Source: Planobispora longispora (GTDB lineage Bacteria > Actinomycetota > Actinomycetes > Streptosporangiales > Streptosporangiaceae). Taken from it: 64,000 nt of DNA. The notes under the pieces were generated by a model. The model was given only the letters and a program-made list of their open reading frames with translations, was not told where the DNA came from and searched no databases. Both the position numbers and the translations under genes were made by a program. The stretch spans positions 30,491 through 94,490 of the forward strand of contig NZ_BOOH01000010.1 in the NCBI RefSeq assembly GCF_016863135.1, given 5' to 3'. Shown here in pieces: positions 35,343 through 43,625 of the stretch (positions are counted from its first letter, which is position 1; each line of letters starts with the position of its first letter).

Positions 35343-36158
35343 TCACTCGCCGCGGTAGACCGCCGGGCGCTTCTCCCGGAAGGCCCGGGAACCCTCCTTG
35401 GCGTCCTCCGAGCCGATCACCGGCCAGCCGAGGGCGTCGGAGACCTTCAGCGCCTCGGCCTCGGGCATGCCCAGCGTCTCGCGGTAGGTGCGCAGGATGG
35501 CCTGGACGGCCAGCGGCCCGCACTCGGCGATCTGGGCGGCGACCTCCAGGGCGGTGGCCAGCGCCTGGCCGTCCGGGACGACCCGGTTGACCAGGCCCAT
35601 GGCCAGCGCCTCCTGGGCGGTGATCGACCGGCCGGTCAGCAGCAGGTCCATGGCGAAGGCGTAGGGGATCTGGCGGGGGAGCCGGATCGCCGAGCCGCCC
35701 ATCGGGAACAGCGCGCGGCGCGCCTCGAACAGGCCGAGGGTGGCGGACTCGGCGACCACGCGCAGGTCGGTGCCGACGAGCAGTTCGGTCCCCCCGGCCA
35801 CGGCGTAGCCCTCCACCGCGCAGACGATCGGCTTGGCCGGCAGCGCGTCCGGGTCGCGGAGCAGGCCCTTCCAGTGGAAGTCGGGGATCTGCGCGGCCCG
35901 CTCGCGGACCCGGGGGTCGTCCGAGGGGGTGCCCATGGCCTTCAGGTCGGCGCCCGCGCAGAAGGTGCCGTCCGCGCCGGTCAGCACGGCGACGCGGACC
36001 TCCGGCTCGGCCGAGACGTAGGCCCACGCCTCGGCCAGGCCGATCAGCATGTCCGAGGAGAGGGCGTTCTTCGCCTCCGGCCGGTTCATGGTGATCACGA
36101 CGATGTGACCGTCGCGCTCGATCCGGCAGTGCGGTGTGCTGATCGGCAGCAGTTCCAC
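35343..36158 (-). CDS. Enoyl-CoA hydratase, EchA19-like (crotonase family)
   Basis: 271 residues from GTG 36158, chosen because GGAGG lies 7 bases upstream; an ATG at 36182 has no ribosome binding site. Crotonase motifs: VITMNRPEAKNALSSDM, FCAGADLKAMG (oxyanion loop), and AVAGGTELLVGTDLRV. The stretch FPMGGSAIRLPRQIPYAFAMDLLLTGR followed by CGPLAVQAILRTYRET is very similar (from memory) to mycobacterial EchA19, a steroid side-chain hydratase. It hydrates trans-2-enoyl-CoA. A CAAG-N2-CTTG box lies 30 bases upstream. Sterol specificity is inferred from similarity and neighbours. Confidence 0.8.
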   Translation of the reverse strand: MELLPISTPHCRIERDGHIVVITMNRPEAKNALSSDMLIGLAEAWAYVSAEPEVRVAVLTGADGTFCAGADLKAMGTPSDDPRVRERAAQIPDFHWKGLLRDPDALPAKPIVCAVEGYAVAGGTELLVGTDLRVVAESATLGLFEARRALFPMGGSAIRLPRQIPYAFAMDLLLTGRSITAQEALAMGLVNRVVPDGQALATALEVAAQIAECGPLAVQAILRTYRETLGMPEAEALKVSDALGWPVIGSEDAKEGSRAFREKRPAVYRGE

Positions 36159-36187
36159 GGACGACCTCCGCTGGTTAGCCATTAATT

Positions 36188-36203
36188 AGCCAAGCGCTTG
36201 CTA
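36188..36203 (-). promoter_or_regulatory. KstR2-like box (CAAGCGCTTG core) upstream of the hydratase
   Basis: AGCCAAGCGCTTGCTA. It matches the KstR2 operator AnCAAGnnCTTGnT except for one flank base, 30 bases upstream of the EchA19-like start. A better copy lies at 38792 before the acyl-CoA ligase gene. Confidence 0.5.
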
Positions 36204-36226
36204 GGTCATCCTAGATCCGGTACGGC

Positions 36227-36886
36227 TCAGGCCGCCAGATGGGCGTAGACGATGACGTTGTCCTCGTAGTGCCCGGTCGCCGGGTCGAAGGCGCCGCCGC
36301 AGGTGATCAGCCGCAGCTCGGGGGCGGTGGTGCCGCCGTACACCTTGGCGGTGGGGAACTCGTCCTTGTCCACCCGCTCCAGCCCGTCGACGGTGAAGGA
36401 GGCGACCGTGCCGTCCGCGCGCTCCACCTCGATCGCGTCGCCGGGCTTCAGCTTGTGGGCCTGGGCGAAGACCGCGGGCTCGCCGCGGGCGTCCACGTGC
36501 CCGAGGAGGACGGCGGGGCCCTTCTCGCCCGGGGTCGGCCGGTGCCGGTACCAGCCGACGAGGCCGGGCCGCTCCAGCGGCGGGACCTCGACGGACTGGT
36601 CGGCGTTCAGGCCCACCGGCTCGACCGGCGCGCCCTCCACCCCGATCGCCGGGATGTCCAGGCGGACGGGCTTGGAGGCGGCCATCGCCTTGCCGGGGAC
36701 GACGGCGAAGGCCGGCTTGCCGGCGGGCCGGGCCCCCTCCGCCGGGATGGACGGGACCCGGGCCGGCCCGTCGCCGCCGGACATGTCCGACAGTGCGGAC
36801 CCGGCGACGAGGACGCCGCAGAAGATGGCCAGGGCCGCTCCGGCGGTGGCGGCGATGCGGCTCATGGACGCGGTACGGCCGGCCAC
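36227..36886 (-). CDS. Class F-type sortase
   Basis: 219 residues with one N-terminal membrane helix (about 12-33) and a sortase barrel. PVRLDIPAIGVEGAPVEPVGL is the typical start of actinobacterial class E/F sortases. Catalytic His130 is in LLGHVD and Cys196 in LITCGG. No arginine follows the Cys (GHYEDNVIVYAHLAA), although sortases usually have a catalytic Arg there, so alignment is needed. It starts 7 bases after the stop of the surface protein gene, forming a sortase-substrate pair. The start is GTG 36886 or ATG 36865. Confidence 0.85.
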   Translation of the reverse strand: MAGRTASMSRIAATAGAALAIFCGVLVAGSALSDMSGGDGPARVPSIPAEGARPAGKPAFAVVPGKAMAASKPVRLDIPAIGVEGAPVEPVGLNADQSVEVPPLERPGLVGWYRHRPTPGEKGPAVLLGHVDARGEPAVFAQAHKLKPGDAIEVERADGTVASFTVDGLERVDKDEFPTAKVYGGTTAPELRLITCGGAFDPATGHYEDNVIVYAHLAA

Positions 36887-36893
36887 GATCGGA

Positions 36894-38573
36894 TCAGCCT
36901 TCCTGGCCGCGGCGGCCGTACAGGGCCAGGCCCGAGCCGCCCGCGAGCAGGACGCCGCCCAGGGCCAGGGCCCCGGGACCGGAGGCCGGGGTCCCCGCCT
37001 CGGCGAGGCCGCCGCCGGTCTGCGCGCCGCCCCGCGGGGTGAAGTCGCCGCTGGGCTTGTACGGGGCCTTGACCGTCAGCTGCGCGGCGCTCTTCTGGCC
37101 GGTGGGCAGCTTGGCGACGAACCAGTAGGCGCCCGCCCCGGTGCTGGAGGGGACGTGGAGCCGCTTGGCGGCCACGCCGTCCTCGCCGGTCCAGATGGTG
37201 AACGTCTCGCCCGCCGGGTCGGTGATGGAGATCGGGGTGCCCGGGGCCACGTACCGGGTCGAGACGACGGCGGTGAAGTCACCGCCGGCCACGACCGTGT
37301 GCGGGTGCAGGGCGAGGCGCAGCTGACCCGCCGGGACGGGCTTCGGGGGGACGGCGACGGTCAGCGTCGCGGAGTCGGCCGGCCCGCCGGGCAGGTAGGC
37401 CACGACCCTGTAGCGGCCCGGGTCGGTGTCCCGGGGCACGGTCAGCCTGACCCGGGCGCTGCCCCAGTGGTCGAGCCGGATCCGGTGGTGCCTGCCGCCG
37501 GGGTCCTTGACGGTGACCACGGTGCCCGGCTCGACGTTCTCGGTCGTGACGCCGGCGTAGTAGCTCTGCCCGGGCAGGACCTTGCGCGGCTCCAGCCGCA
37601 GGTCCAGGCGGGCGACGGGCTTGACGACGGGCCGCGGGTCCTTGACGGTCAGGGTGCGCTTCGCGGTTCCGATGATCTTCTCGCCGAGGAGGACCTCCAC
37701 GGTGACCGGGTAGTCGCCGGGCTTGAGGTCGTCCCAGGTGGCGGCGGCGCCGGTGGCGCGGCCCCTGGACAGGGCGACGGTGTGCACGCCTTCGATGGCG
37801 GGGGAGCTGATGCGCGCGTCGGTGGCGCGGGGCTCGCGGGCGGCGACCTCGTAGCCGGCCTTCTCGCCCGCGTACACGGCGCCCGGGTTCAGCTCGAAGG
37901 TCACCCCGCTGAGCGGCGGCGCCTCCACGACCGGCTTCTCCTTGACGAACAGGGTGGTCCGGGCGGTGCCGATGGCCTTCTCGCCGATGAAGAACTCGAC
38001 GGTGACCGGGTAGTCGCCGGGCTTGAGGTCGTCCCAGGTGGCGGCGGCGCCGGTGGCGCGGCCCCTGGACAGGGCGACGGTGTGCACGCCTTCGATGGCG
38101 GGGGAGCTGATGCGCGCGTCGGTGGCGCGGGGCTCGCGGGCGGCGACCTCGTAGCCGGCCTTCTCGCCCGCGTACACGGCGCCGGAGGTCAGGAGGACGG
38201 ATCCGCCGCTGAGCGGGGTCTCGGGCTCGGACTTCTCGTCCGTCTCCGGCTTGTCCTGCGGCTGCGGCTTCTGCTCCGGCTCGGGCTTCTGCTCCGGCCG
38301 CGGCTTGTCCTGCGGCTGCGGCTTCTGCTCGAGCTCGGGCTTCTGCTCGGGCTTGACCGGGGATTCCGGCGCGGGCTCGGGCTCGGTCCCCTGCTCCGGC
38401 ACGGCCTGGGTCTCCGGACCGCCGTCCTGCGCGCCGCCGAGGCCCTGGACCTCGGGCGCGGTGGTCGCGGAGCCGGCGGCCGCGTCCTCGGCGCCGTCGG
38501 CGAAGGCCGGAGAGGCGGTCAGCACGGCAAGGCTGAGAGCGCCGGCGGCCGCCAGGGACTTGGTGAAACGCAT
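36894..38573 (-). CDS. Secreted surface protein with repeated Ig-like domains, likely sortase substrate
   Basis: 559 residues from ATG 38573 (GGGGG 5 bases upstream). Signal peptide MRFTKSLAAAGALSLAVLTASPAFA, then a Lys/Pro/Glu/Gln-rich wall-spanning stretch (EQKPEPEQKPQPQDKP repeats, about 65-120). Two nearly identical Ig-like repeats of 100 residues and further sandwich domains follow. The C-terminus has GGLAEAGTPASGPG, a hydrophobic run and YGRRGQEG, the layout of a cell-wall sorting signal; LAEAG departs from the LAxTG or LPxTG consensus. With the sortase immediately downstream it is probably wall- or pilus-attached. Confidence 0.75.
   Translation of the reverse strand: MRFTKSLAAAGALSLAVLTASPAFADGAEDAAAGSATTAPEVQGLGGAQDGGPETQAVPEQGTEPEPAPESPVKPEQKPELEQKPQPQDKPRPEQKPEPEQKPQPQDKPETDEKSEPETPLSGGSVLLTSGAVYAGEKAGYEVAAREPRATDARISSPAIEGVHTVALSRGRATGAAATWDDLKPGDYPVTVEFFIGEKAIGTARTTLFVKEKPVVEAPPLSGVTFELNPGAVYAGEKAGYEVAAREPRATDARISSPAIEGVHTVALSRGRATGAAATWDDLKPGDYPVTVEVLLGEKIIGTAKRTLTVKDPRPVVKPVARLDLRLEPRKVLPGQSYYAGVTTENVEPGTVVTVKDPGGRHHRIRLDHWGSARVRLTVPRDTDPGRYRVVAYLPGGPADSATLTVAVPPKPVPAGQLRLALHPHTVVAGGDFTAVVSTRYVAPGTPISITDPAGETFTIWTGEDGVAAKRLHVPSSTGAGAYWFVAKLPTGQKSAAQLTVKAPYKPSGDFTPRGGAQTGGGLAEAGTPASGPGALALGGVLLAGGSGLALYGRRGQEG
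37699..38183 (-). repeat. Two perfect 185-bp direct repeats, 300 bp apart
   Basis: Bases 37699-37883 and 37999-38183 appear identical at every position, encoding the same Ig-like segment (AVYAGEKAGYEVAAREPRAT onward) twice. Flanks of the two copies differ, so duplication or gene conversion is recent and recombination between the copies is possible. Confidence 0.9.
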
Positions 38574-38950
38574 GATCTCCCCCAGTGGGAGACGGCGGAG
38601 GGCCAACATGAGCCCAACTCTGGAACGCCGTCTCGCGTAGTCATCCTGGCTTAGTAAAGACCTTATTTAGGACATTTAAGGCTATTCGTGATGAAACTTG
38701 ACTTTCTTCTTACCTTTCGTGAGCTATGCGTAACGGTCGCGACGCTCGCGGTGATGAGAAGGTAAAGCTCCTACCTGGCGATCCCCTCGTAATCAAGCGC
38801 TTGCTCGGTGCGGTGTGCCGGGGTTAGTCTGCCTCTGCGAACGGGAGCCGATTCCCGTCCGTCACCTTCCGCGCCGCCAGAGTCCCGCCGCGCTCCGAGG
38901 GACGTGCCTCACTCCGGTGGCCCGGGCCTTTCGACCTGGAGGGATGTCCG
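38574..38950. other. 377-bp divergent promoter region
   Basis: Lies between the surface protein gene (minus) and the acyl-CoA ligase gene (plus). The stretch 38640-38770 is visibly richer in A/T than surrounding DNA and probably holds the promoters; the KstR2-like box is at 38792. No gene is supported. Confidence 0.5.
38792..38805 (+). promoter_or_regulatory. KstR2-like operator ATCAAGCGCTTGCT
   Basis: Exact match to AnCAAGnnCTTGnT, the KstR2 consensus of mycobacteria and rhodococci, 145 bases upstream of the first gene of the acyl-CoA ligase operon. Other TetR-family acyl-CoA regulators use similar boxes, so the factor is not certain. Confidence 0.55.
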
Positions 38951-40501
38951 ATGGGCACGCTCGGCTTCTGGAGGCTCGCGCAGGCGGATCCGGACTGGAT
39001 CGCGGCCGTGGACCCGGACGGGACCGAACACCGGGCCGGAGACCTCCTCGCCCGGGCCAACCGCCTCGTGCACGGCCTGCGCGGACTCGGCCTCCAGCCC
39101 GGTGACGGCATCTGCGGGCTGGTCCCCAACGGCGCCGACGGCCTGGTGCTCTACCTGGCCGCACTGCAGGCGGGGTGGTACTACACCCCGATCAACTGGC
39201 ACCTCACCGGCCCCGAGATCGGCTACATCGTCGCCGACAGCGAGGCGCGGGCCTTCTTCGTCGACGAACGCCACGCCGAGGAGGGCATGCGCGGCGCCGC
39301 CGAGTCCGGCCTCGCGCCGGACCGCGTCTTCGGCTTCGGCCGGGTGGAGGGCACGCGGCCCGTCTCCGACCTGACCGACGGGCAGCCGGACACCGCCCCC
39401 GAGGGCCGTACGGCGGGCGCCACCATGCACTACACCTCCGGCACCACCGGCCGGCCCAAGGGCGTGCGCCGCCCGCTCAACGGCCTGGACCCCGACGACG
39501 CGGCCGAGCTGATGACGTTCCTGCTGGCCATGTTCGGCATCACGCCGGGCAAGGAGAACGCCCACCTGGTCACCTCGCCGAACTACCACACCGCGGTCAC
39601 CCAGTTCGGCGGCACGGCGCTGCACATGGGCCACACCCTCGTCTACATGGACAAGTGGGACTCCGAGGAGCTGCTCCGGCTCTGCGAGAAGTACCGCGTC
39701 ACCAACTCCCACATGGTCCCCACCCACTTCAAGCGCCTGCTCGCCCTCCCCGACGACGTCAAGCGCAAGTACGACCTCTCCTCGCTCAAGTGGATGATCC
39801 ACGCCGCCGCCCCCTGCCCGGTCCCGGTCAAGTGGGCGATGTTCGAGTGGTGGGGCGACTGCGTCTACGAGTACTACGCCGCGACCGAGGGCGGCGGCAC
39901 GCTCGCCACCCCCGAGGGCTGGAAGAAGCACCCCGGCACCGTCGGCACCGCCTGGCCCATCAGCGAACTGCTCATCGTGGACGACAACCTGGAGCCGGTC
40001 CCGACCGGCACCCCCGGCACGATCTACATGAAGATGGCCGGCGCCACCTTCGAGTACAAGGGCGACAGGGCCAAGACCGAGGCCAACCGGCTCAAGGACC
40101 ACTTCACCGTCGGCGACATCGGCTACCTCGACGAGGAGGGCTTCCTCTTCCTCTGCGACCGCAAGGCCGACATGATCATCTCCGGCGGGGCCAACATCTA
40201 CCCGGCCGAGATCGAGAACGAGCTGATGGTCCACCCGAAGGTCGCCGACGTGGCCGTGTTCGGCATCCCGGACGAGGAGTGGGGCGAGCAGATCAAGGCC
40301 GTGATCGAGCCCGCGCCCGGCCTGGACCCCTCGCCCGAGCTGGCCGCCGAGATCCTCGACTCGCTCCAGGGCCGCCTGTCGAAGATGAAGTGGCCCCGAT
40401 CCATCGACTTCATCGAGGAGATGCCGCGCGAGCCCAACGGCAAGCTCCTCAAACGCAAGCTGCGCGATCCGTACTGGAAGGACCACGACCGTGCCATCTG
40501 A
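38951..40501 (+). CDS. Acyl-CoA synthetase (AMP-forming), FadD4-like
   Basis: 516 residues from ATG 38951 with TGGAGGGA 6 bases upstream. ANL-superfamily motifs: A3 TMHYTSGTTGRPKGVRR (about 158-175), A5 YEYYAATEGGG, A7 FTVGDIGYLDEEG, A8 CDRKADMIISGGANIYPAEIE, and the C-terminal Lys of PNGKLLKRKLR. It activates a carboxylic acid to acyl-AMP, then acyl-CoA. Its start of the DUF35-Ltp operon and the KstR2-like box suggest a steroid or long side-chain acid substrate; that is inference. It overlaps the next gene by 11 bp. Confidence 0.85.
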   Translation: MGTLGFWRLAQADPDWIAAVDPDGTEHRAGDLLARANRLVHGLRGLGLQPGDGICGLVPNGADGLVLYLAALQAGWYYTPINWHLTGPEIGYIVADSEARAFFVDERHAEEGMRGAAESGLAPDRVFGFGRVEGTRPVSDLTDGQPDTAPEGRTAGATMHYTSGTTGRPKGVRRPLNGLDPDDAAELMTFLLAMFGITPGKENAHLVTSPNYHTAVTQFGGTALHMGHTLVYMDKWDSEELLRLCEKYRVTNSHMVPTHFKRLLALPDDVKRKYDLSSLKWMIHAAAPCPVPVKWAMFEWWGDCVYEYYAATEGGGTLATPEGWKKHPGTVGTAWPISELLIVDDNLEPVPTGTPGTIYMKMAGATFEYKGDRAKTEANRLKDHFTVGDIGYLDEEGFLFLCDRKADMIISGGANIYPAEIENELMVHPKVADVAVFGIPDEEWGEQIKAVIEPAPGLDPSPELAAEILDSLQGRLSKMKWPRSIDFIEEMPREPNGKLLKRKLRDPYWKDHDRAI

Positions 40502-41387
40502 GGAACTGATCGCCGACCACGTGCTGGAGTTCCCCGGCGGCTACACGCGCACGACCGGGCCGGTGATCGGGCGTTTCCTCACGGAGCTGAGGGACGGGCG
40601 CATCGTCGGGGTCCGCACGGCCGGCGGCCGCACCCTCGTCCCCCCGCTGGAGTACGACCCGGACACCGGAGAGGCGGTCACCGGCGAGTTCGCCGAGGTC
40701 GGCCCGGCCGGGACGGTGGAGAGCTGGGCCTGGGTGAGCGAGCCCCGCAAGGGCCACCCGCTGGAGCGGCCGTTCGCCTGGGCGCTGATCCGGCTGGACG
40801 GCGCGGACACCGCGCTGGTCCACGCGGTGGACGCGGGCGACGCCCGGGCCATGCGCCCCGGCCTGCGGGTCCGTCCCCGCTGGCGGGCCGAGCGCACCGG
40901 CCACATCACCGACATCGAGAGCTTCGTCCCCGAGGTCACGAGGATCGTCTCCCCGGTCCGCGCCGAGTACCGCGTCAAGCCGGGCAAGTCCCTGGCCCGC
41001 TTCCTGGAGGGGGTCGAGCGCGGGATCTTCCTCGGCTGCCGGTGCGGCTCCTGCGGCAAGGTCTACGTGCCCTACCGCCTGTCGTGCCCCGAGTGCGGCG
41101 TGGCGATCACCGAGGAGGTGGAGCTCCCGGACACCGGGACCATCACCACCTTCGCGATCAACAACCTCCCCGACCCCCGCGCCCCCCAGGTGCCGTTCGT
41201 CTCGGCCTACATCCTCCTCGACGGCTCGGACATCCCGATGATCGCCCTGGTCGGCGACATCCCCGCGCACGAGGTGCGGCAGGGCATGCGGGTGCGGGCC
41301 GTCTGGGTGCCCGAAGAGGAACGGACCGCCTCCATGTCCAACATCAGATGGTTCGCCCCCACCGGCGAGCCGGACGCCGAGCTGTAG
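40491..41387 (+). CDS. DUF35 OB-fold/zinc-ribbon protein, Rv3521-like
   Basis: 298 residues from GTG 40491, overlapping the upstream stop. The C-terminal half holds a rubredoxin-like zinc ribbon (CRCGSCGKVYVPYRLSCPECG, about 183-203) and an OB-fold (GTITTFAINNLP onward). In sterol catabolism DUF35 proteins form obligate complexes with Ltp-type thiolases or aldolases and bind acyl-CoA. Size and place before two Ltp genes match mycobacterial Rv3521-Rv3522-Rv3523 (from memory). The N-terminal half is a second, more divergent domain. Confidence 0.85.
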   Translation: MPSEELIADHVLEFPGGYTRTTGPVIGRFLTELRDGRIVGVRTAGGRTLVPPLEYDPDTGEAVTGEFAEVGPAGTVESWAWVSEPRKGHPLERPFAWALIRLDGADTALVHAVDAGDARAMRPGLRVRPRWRAERTGHITDIESFVPEVTRIVSPVRAEYRVKPGKSLARFLEGVERGIFLGCRCGSCGKVYVPYRLSCPECGVAITEEVELPDTGTITTFAINNLPDPRAPQVPFVSAYILLDGSDIPMIALVGDIPAHEVRQGMRVRAVWVPEEERTASMSNIRWFAPTGEPDAEL

Positions 41388-41396
41388 GAGCGTAGC

Positions 41397-42416
41397 TTGC
41401 GTGAGATAGCGGTCGTGGCGTTCGCGCAGACCAGGCACAGCGCGGTCGACGAGGGACTGGGCGAGGCCGAGCTGATCCTGCCGGTCCTCGACGAGGTCCG
41501 GGAACGATCGGGCCTGCGGAAATTCGGTTTCACCTGCTCGGGGAGCTGCGACTACCTGGCCGGGGCGCCGTTCTCGTTCGTCTCCGCGCTCGACGCGCTC
41601 GGCGCCTGGCCGCCGATCTCCGAGAGCCACGTGGAGATGGACGCCGCCTGGGCGCTGTACGAGGCGTGGGTCCGGCTCCAGCACGGAGACGTCGACTCGG
41701 CGTTGATCTACGGCTTCGGCAAGTCCTCCCAGGGCGACCTGCGGGAGATCATGACCCTCCAGCTCGACCCGTACTACCTGTCCCCGCTCGGCCTGGACCA
41801 GGTCTCCTACGCCGCCCTGCAGGCCTCGGCCTCCGGCGCGGACCGGGCCGAGCTGGACGAGGTGGTACGGCGCAGCCGCGCCGCCGGCCGGGACAACCCC
41901 TACGCCCTCGACCTGCCCGACCCCTCGGGGGACGGCTACGAGGTCGAGCCGCTGCGGCCGTACGACGTCGCCCCGATCACCGACGGCGCCGCCGCGGTGG
42001 TGCTGGCCGCCGGGGACCTGGCACGGGAGGTGTGCGAGCGTCCCGCCTGGATCACCGGCATCGCCCACCGCATAGACCCTCATTATCTGGGCATGAGAGA
42101 CCTCGCCCGGTCGGCCTCCGCCGCCGAAGCCGCACGTGCGGCGGGGGTCGGCAAGGGTTCCCTCGACGTGGCCGAGCTCCACGTGCAGTTCAGCCACGAG
42201 GAGCGCATCCTCCGCCGGGCGTTGGAGATCCCCGACTCCACCGTGGTCAACCCCAGCGGCGGCCCGCTGGCCGCCAACCCCGTCATGGCCACCGGCCTCA
42301 TCCGGATCGGCGAGGCCGCCGCACGGATCATGGACGGCGCCGCGAACCGCACCCTCGGGCACGCCACCAGCGGCCCCTGCCTGCAGCACAACCTCGTCAC
42401 CGTGATGGAGGCCTGA
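41397..42416 (+). CDS. Thiolase-fold lipid-transfer protein, Rv3522 (Ltp4)-like
   Basis: 339 residues from TTG 41397, the only start close to AGGAG (41386-41390, 6-base spacing). Thiolase fold: REIAVVAFAQTRH at the N-terminus, FTCSGSCDYLAG, PITDGAAAVVLAAGDL, and the C-terminal pattern NPSGGPLAANPVMATGLIRIGEAA. It is shorter than degradative thiolases and lacks their usual Cys-x-Gly arrangement near the end, as Ltp4-like proteins do. Probably pairs with the DUF35 protein for retro-aldol or thiolytic cleavage of a steroid side-chain CoA ester. Confidence 0.8.
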   Translation: MREIAVVAFAQTRHSAVDEGLGEAELILPVLDEVRERSGLRKFGFTCSGSCDYLAGAPFSFVSALDALGAWPPISESHVEMDAAWALYEAWVRLQHGDVDSALIYGFGKSSQGDLREIMTLQLDPYYLSPLGLDQVSYAALQASASGADRAELDEVVRRSRAAGRDNPYALDLPDPSGDGYEVEPLRPYDVAPITDGAAAVVLAAGDLAREVCERPAWITGIAHRIDPHYLGMRDLARSASAAEAARAAGVGKGSLDVAELHVQFSHEERILRRALEIPDSTVVNPSGGPLAANPVMATGLIRIGEAAARIMDGAANRTLGHATSGPCLQHNLVTVMEA

Positions 42417-42421
42417 GCCAC

Positions 42422-43570
42422 ATGGGTAACCGCTGTGCGGTCATCGGGGTCGGGCAGACCCACTACACGACCAAGCGCCGGGACGTCTCCATCGCCGGGC
42501 TGGTCCGCGAGGCGGCGGTCCGCGCGCTGGAGGACGCCGGGCTGACCTGGAAGGACATCGACGCCGTCGTCATCGGCAAGGCCCCCGACCTGTTCGAGGG
42601 CGTGATGATGCCGGAGGCGTACCTGGCCGACGCGCTCGGCGCGGCCGGCAAGCCGATGATGCGCGTGCACACCGCGGGCTCGGTCGGCGGGTCCACCGCG
42701 CTCGTCGGCGCCTCCCTGATCCAGGGCGGCGTGCACGACCGGGTGCTGGTGGTGGCCTTCGAGAAGCAGTCGGAGTCCAACGCCACCTGGGCCCTGTCCA
42801 CGCACCTGCCCTTCAGCGCCTCGCTGGTGGTCGGCGCGGGCGGCTACTTCGCCCCGCACATCCGCGAGTACATGCGCCGCTCCGGGGCGCCGGACCACAT
42901 CGGCACGCTGGTCGCCGTCAAGGACCGGCTCAACGCCCTGAAGAACCCCTACGCCCACCTGAGGATCCCGCAGATCAGCCGGGAGATGGTCGAGTCGACC
43001 CCGATGCTCTGGGAGCCGATCCGCTACCTGGAGACCTGCCCGTCGAGCGACGGCGCCTGCGCGATGGTCCTGTCGTCGGAGAAGGCGGTCACCGGCACCC
43101 CCGCCTGGGTGCTCGGCACGGCGATGCGCTCCGAGCCGATCTTCCGCGCCGGGCGCGACACGGTGAACCCGCAGGGCGGCAAGGACTGCGCCGCCGACGT
43201 CTACCGGCAGGCCGGGATCGCCGACCCGCGCCGGGACATCGACGTGGCCGAGGTCTACGTGCCCTTCTCCTGGTACGAGCCGATGTGGCTGGAGAACCTC
43301 GGCTTCGCCGCCGAGGGCGAGGGCTGGAAGCTCACCGAGTCCGGGGCCACCGCCCTGGACGGCGACATCCCGTGGAACGCCTCCGGCGGCGTGCTCTCCA
43401 GCAATCCGATCGGCGCGTCCGGGCTGATCCGGTTCGCCGAGGCGGCGCTGCAGGTCCGGGGGATGGCGGGCGAGCACCAGGTGGACGGGGCCCGGCGGGC
43501 CCTGGGGCACGCCTACGGGGGAGGCGCGCAGTTCTTCGCGATGTGGATGGTCGGCAGCGACAAACCGTAG
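42422..43570 (+). CDS. Thiolase-family lipid-transfer protein, Rv3523 (Ltp3)-like
   Basis: 382 residues from ATG 42422, with GGAGG about 10 bases upstream inside the end of the previous gene. Thiolase motifs: NRCAVIGVGQTHYTTKRRD, HTAGSVGGSTALVGASLIQGG, CPSSDGACAMVLSS and NASGGVLSSNPIGASGLIRFAEA, with a final GHAYGGGAQFFAMWMVG. SCP-x/Ltp-type thiolase family, acting on CoA thioesters. The tight DUF35-Ltp-Ltp order argues for one multi-enzyme complex in steroid side-chain shortening. Confidence 0.85.
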   Translation: MGNRCAVIGVGQTHYTTKRRDVSIAGLVREAAVRALEDAGLTWKDIDAVVIGKAPDLFEGVMMPEAYLADALGAAGKPMMRVHTAGSVGGSTALVGASLIQGGVHDRVLVVAFEKQSESNATWALSTHLPFSASLVVGAGGYFAPHIREYMRRSGAPDHIGTLVAVKDRLNALKNPYAHLRIPQISREMVESTPMLWEPIRYLETCPSSDGACAMVLSSEKAVTGTPAWVLGTAMRSEPIFRAGRDTVNPQGGKDCAADVYRQAGIADPRRDIDVAEVYVPFSWYEPMWLENLGFAAEGEGWKLTESGATALDGDIPWNASGGVLSSNPIGASGLIRFAEAALQVRGMAGEHQVDGARRALGHAYGGGAQFFAMWMVGSDKP

Positions 43571-43625
43571 AACCCCTCCGGCGCCCGGAGTATCCGGAGC
43601 CCCCTTGCGAGACAGGAGTCCCCCG

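Noticed and set aside
36303..38654. 783-residue plus-strand frame opposite the sortase and surface protein genes
   Set aside because: Its apparent repeats are only the complement of the surface-protein repeats; no ribosome binding site or known domain.
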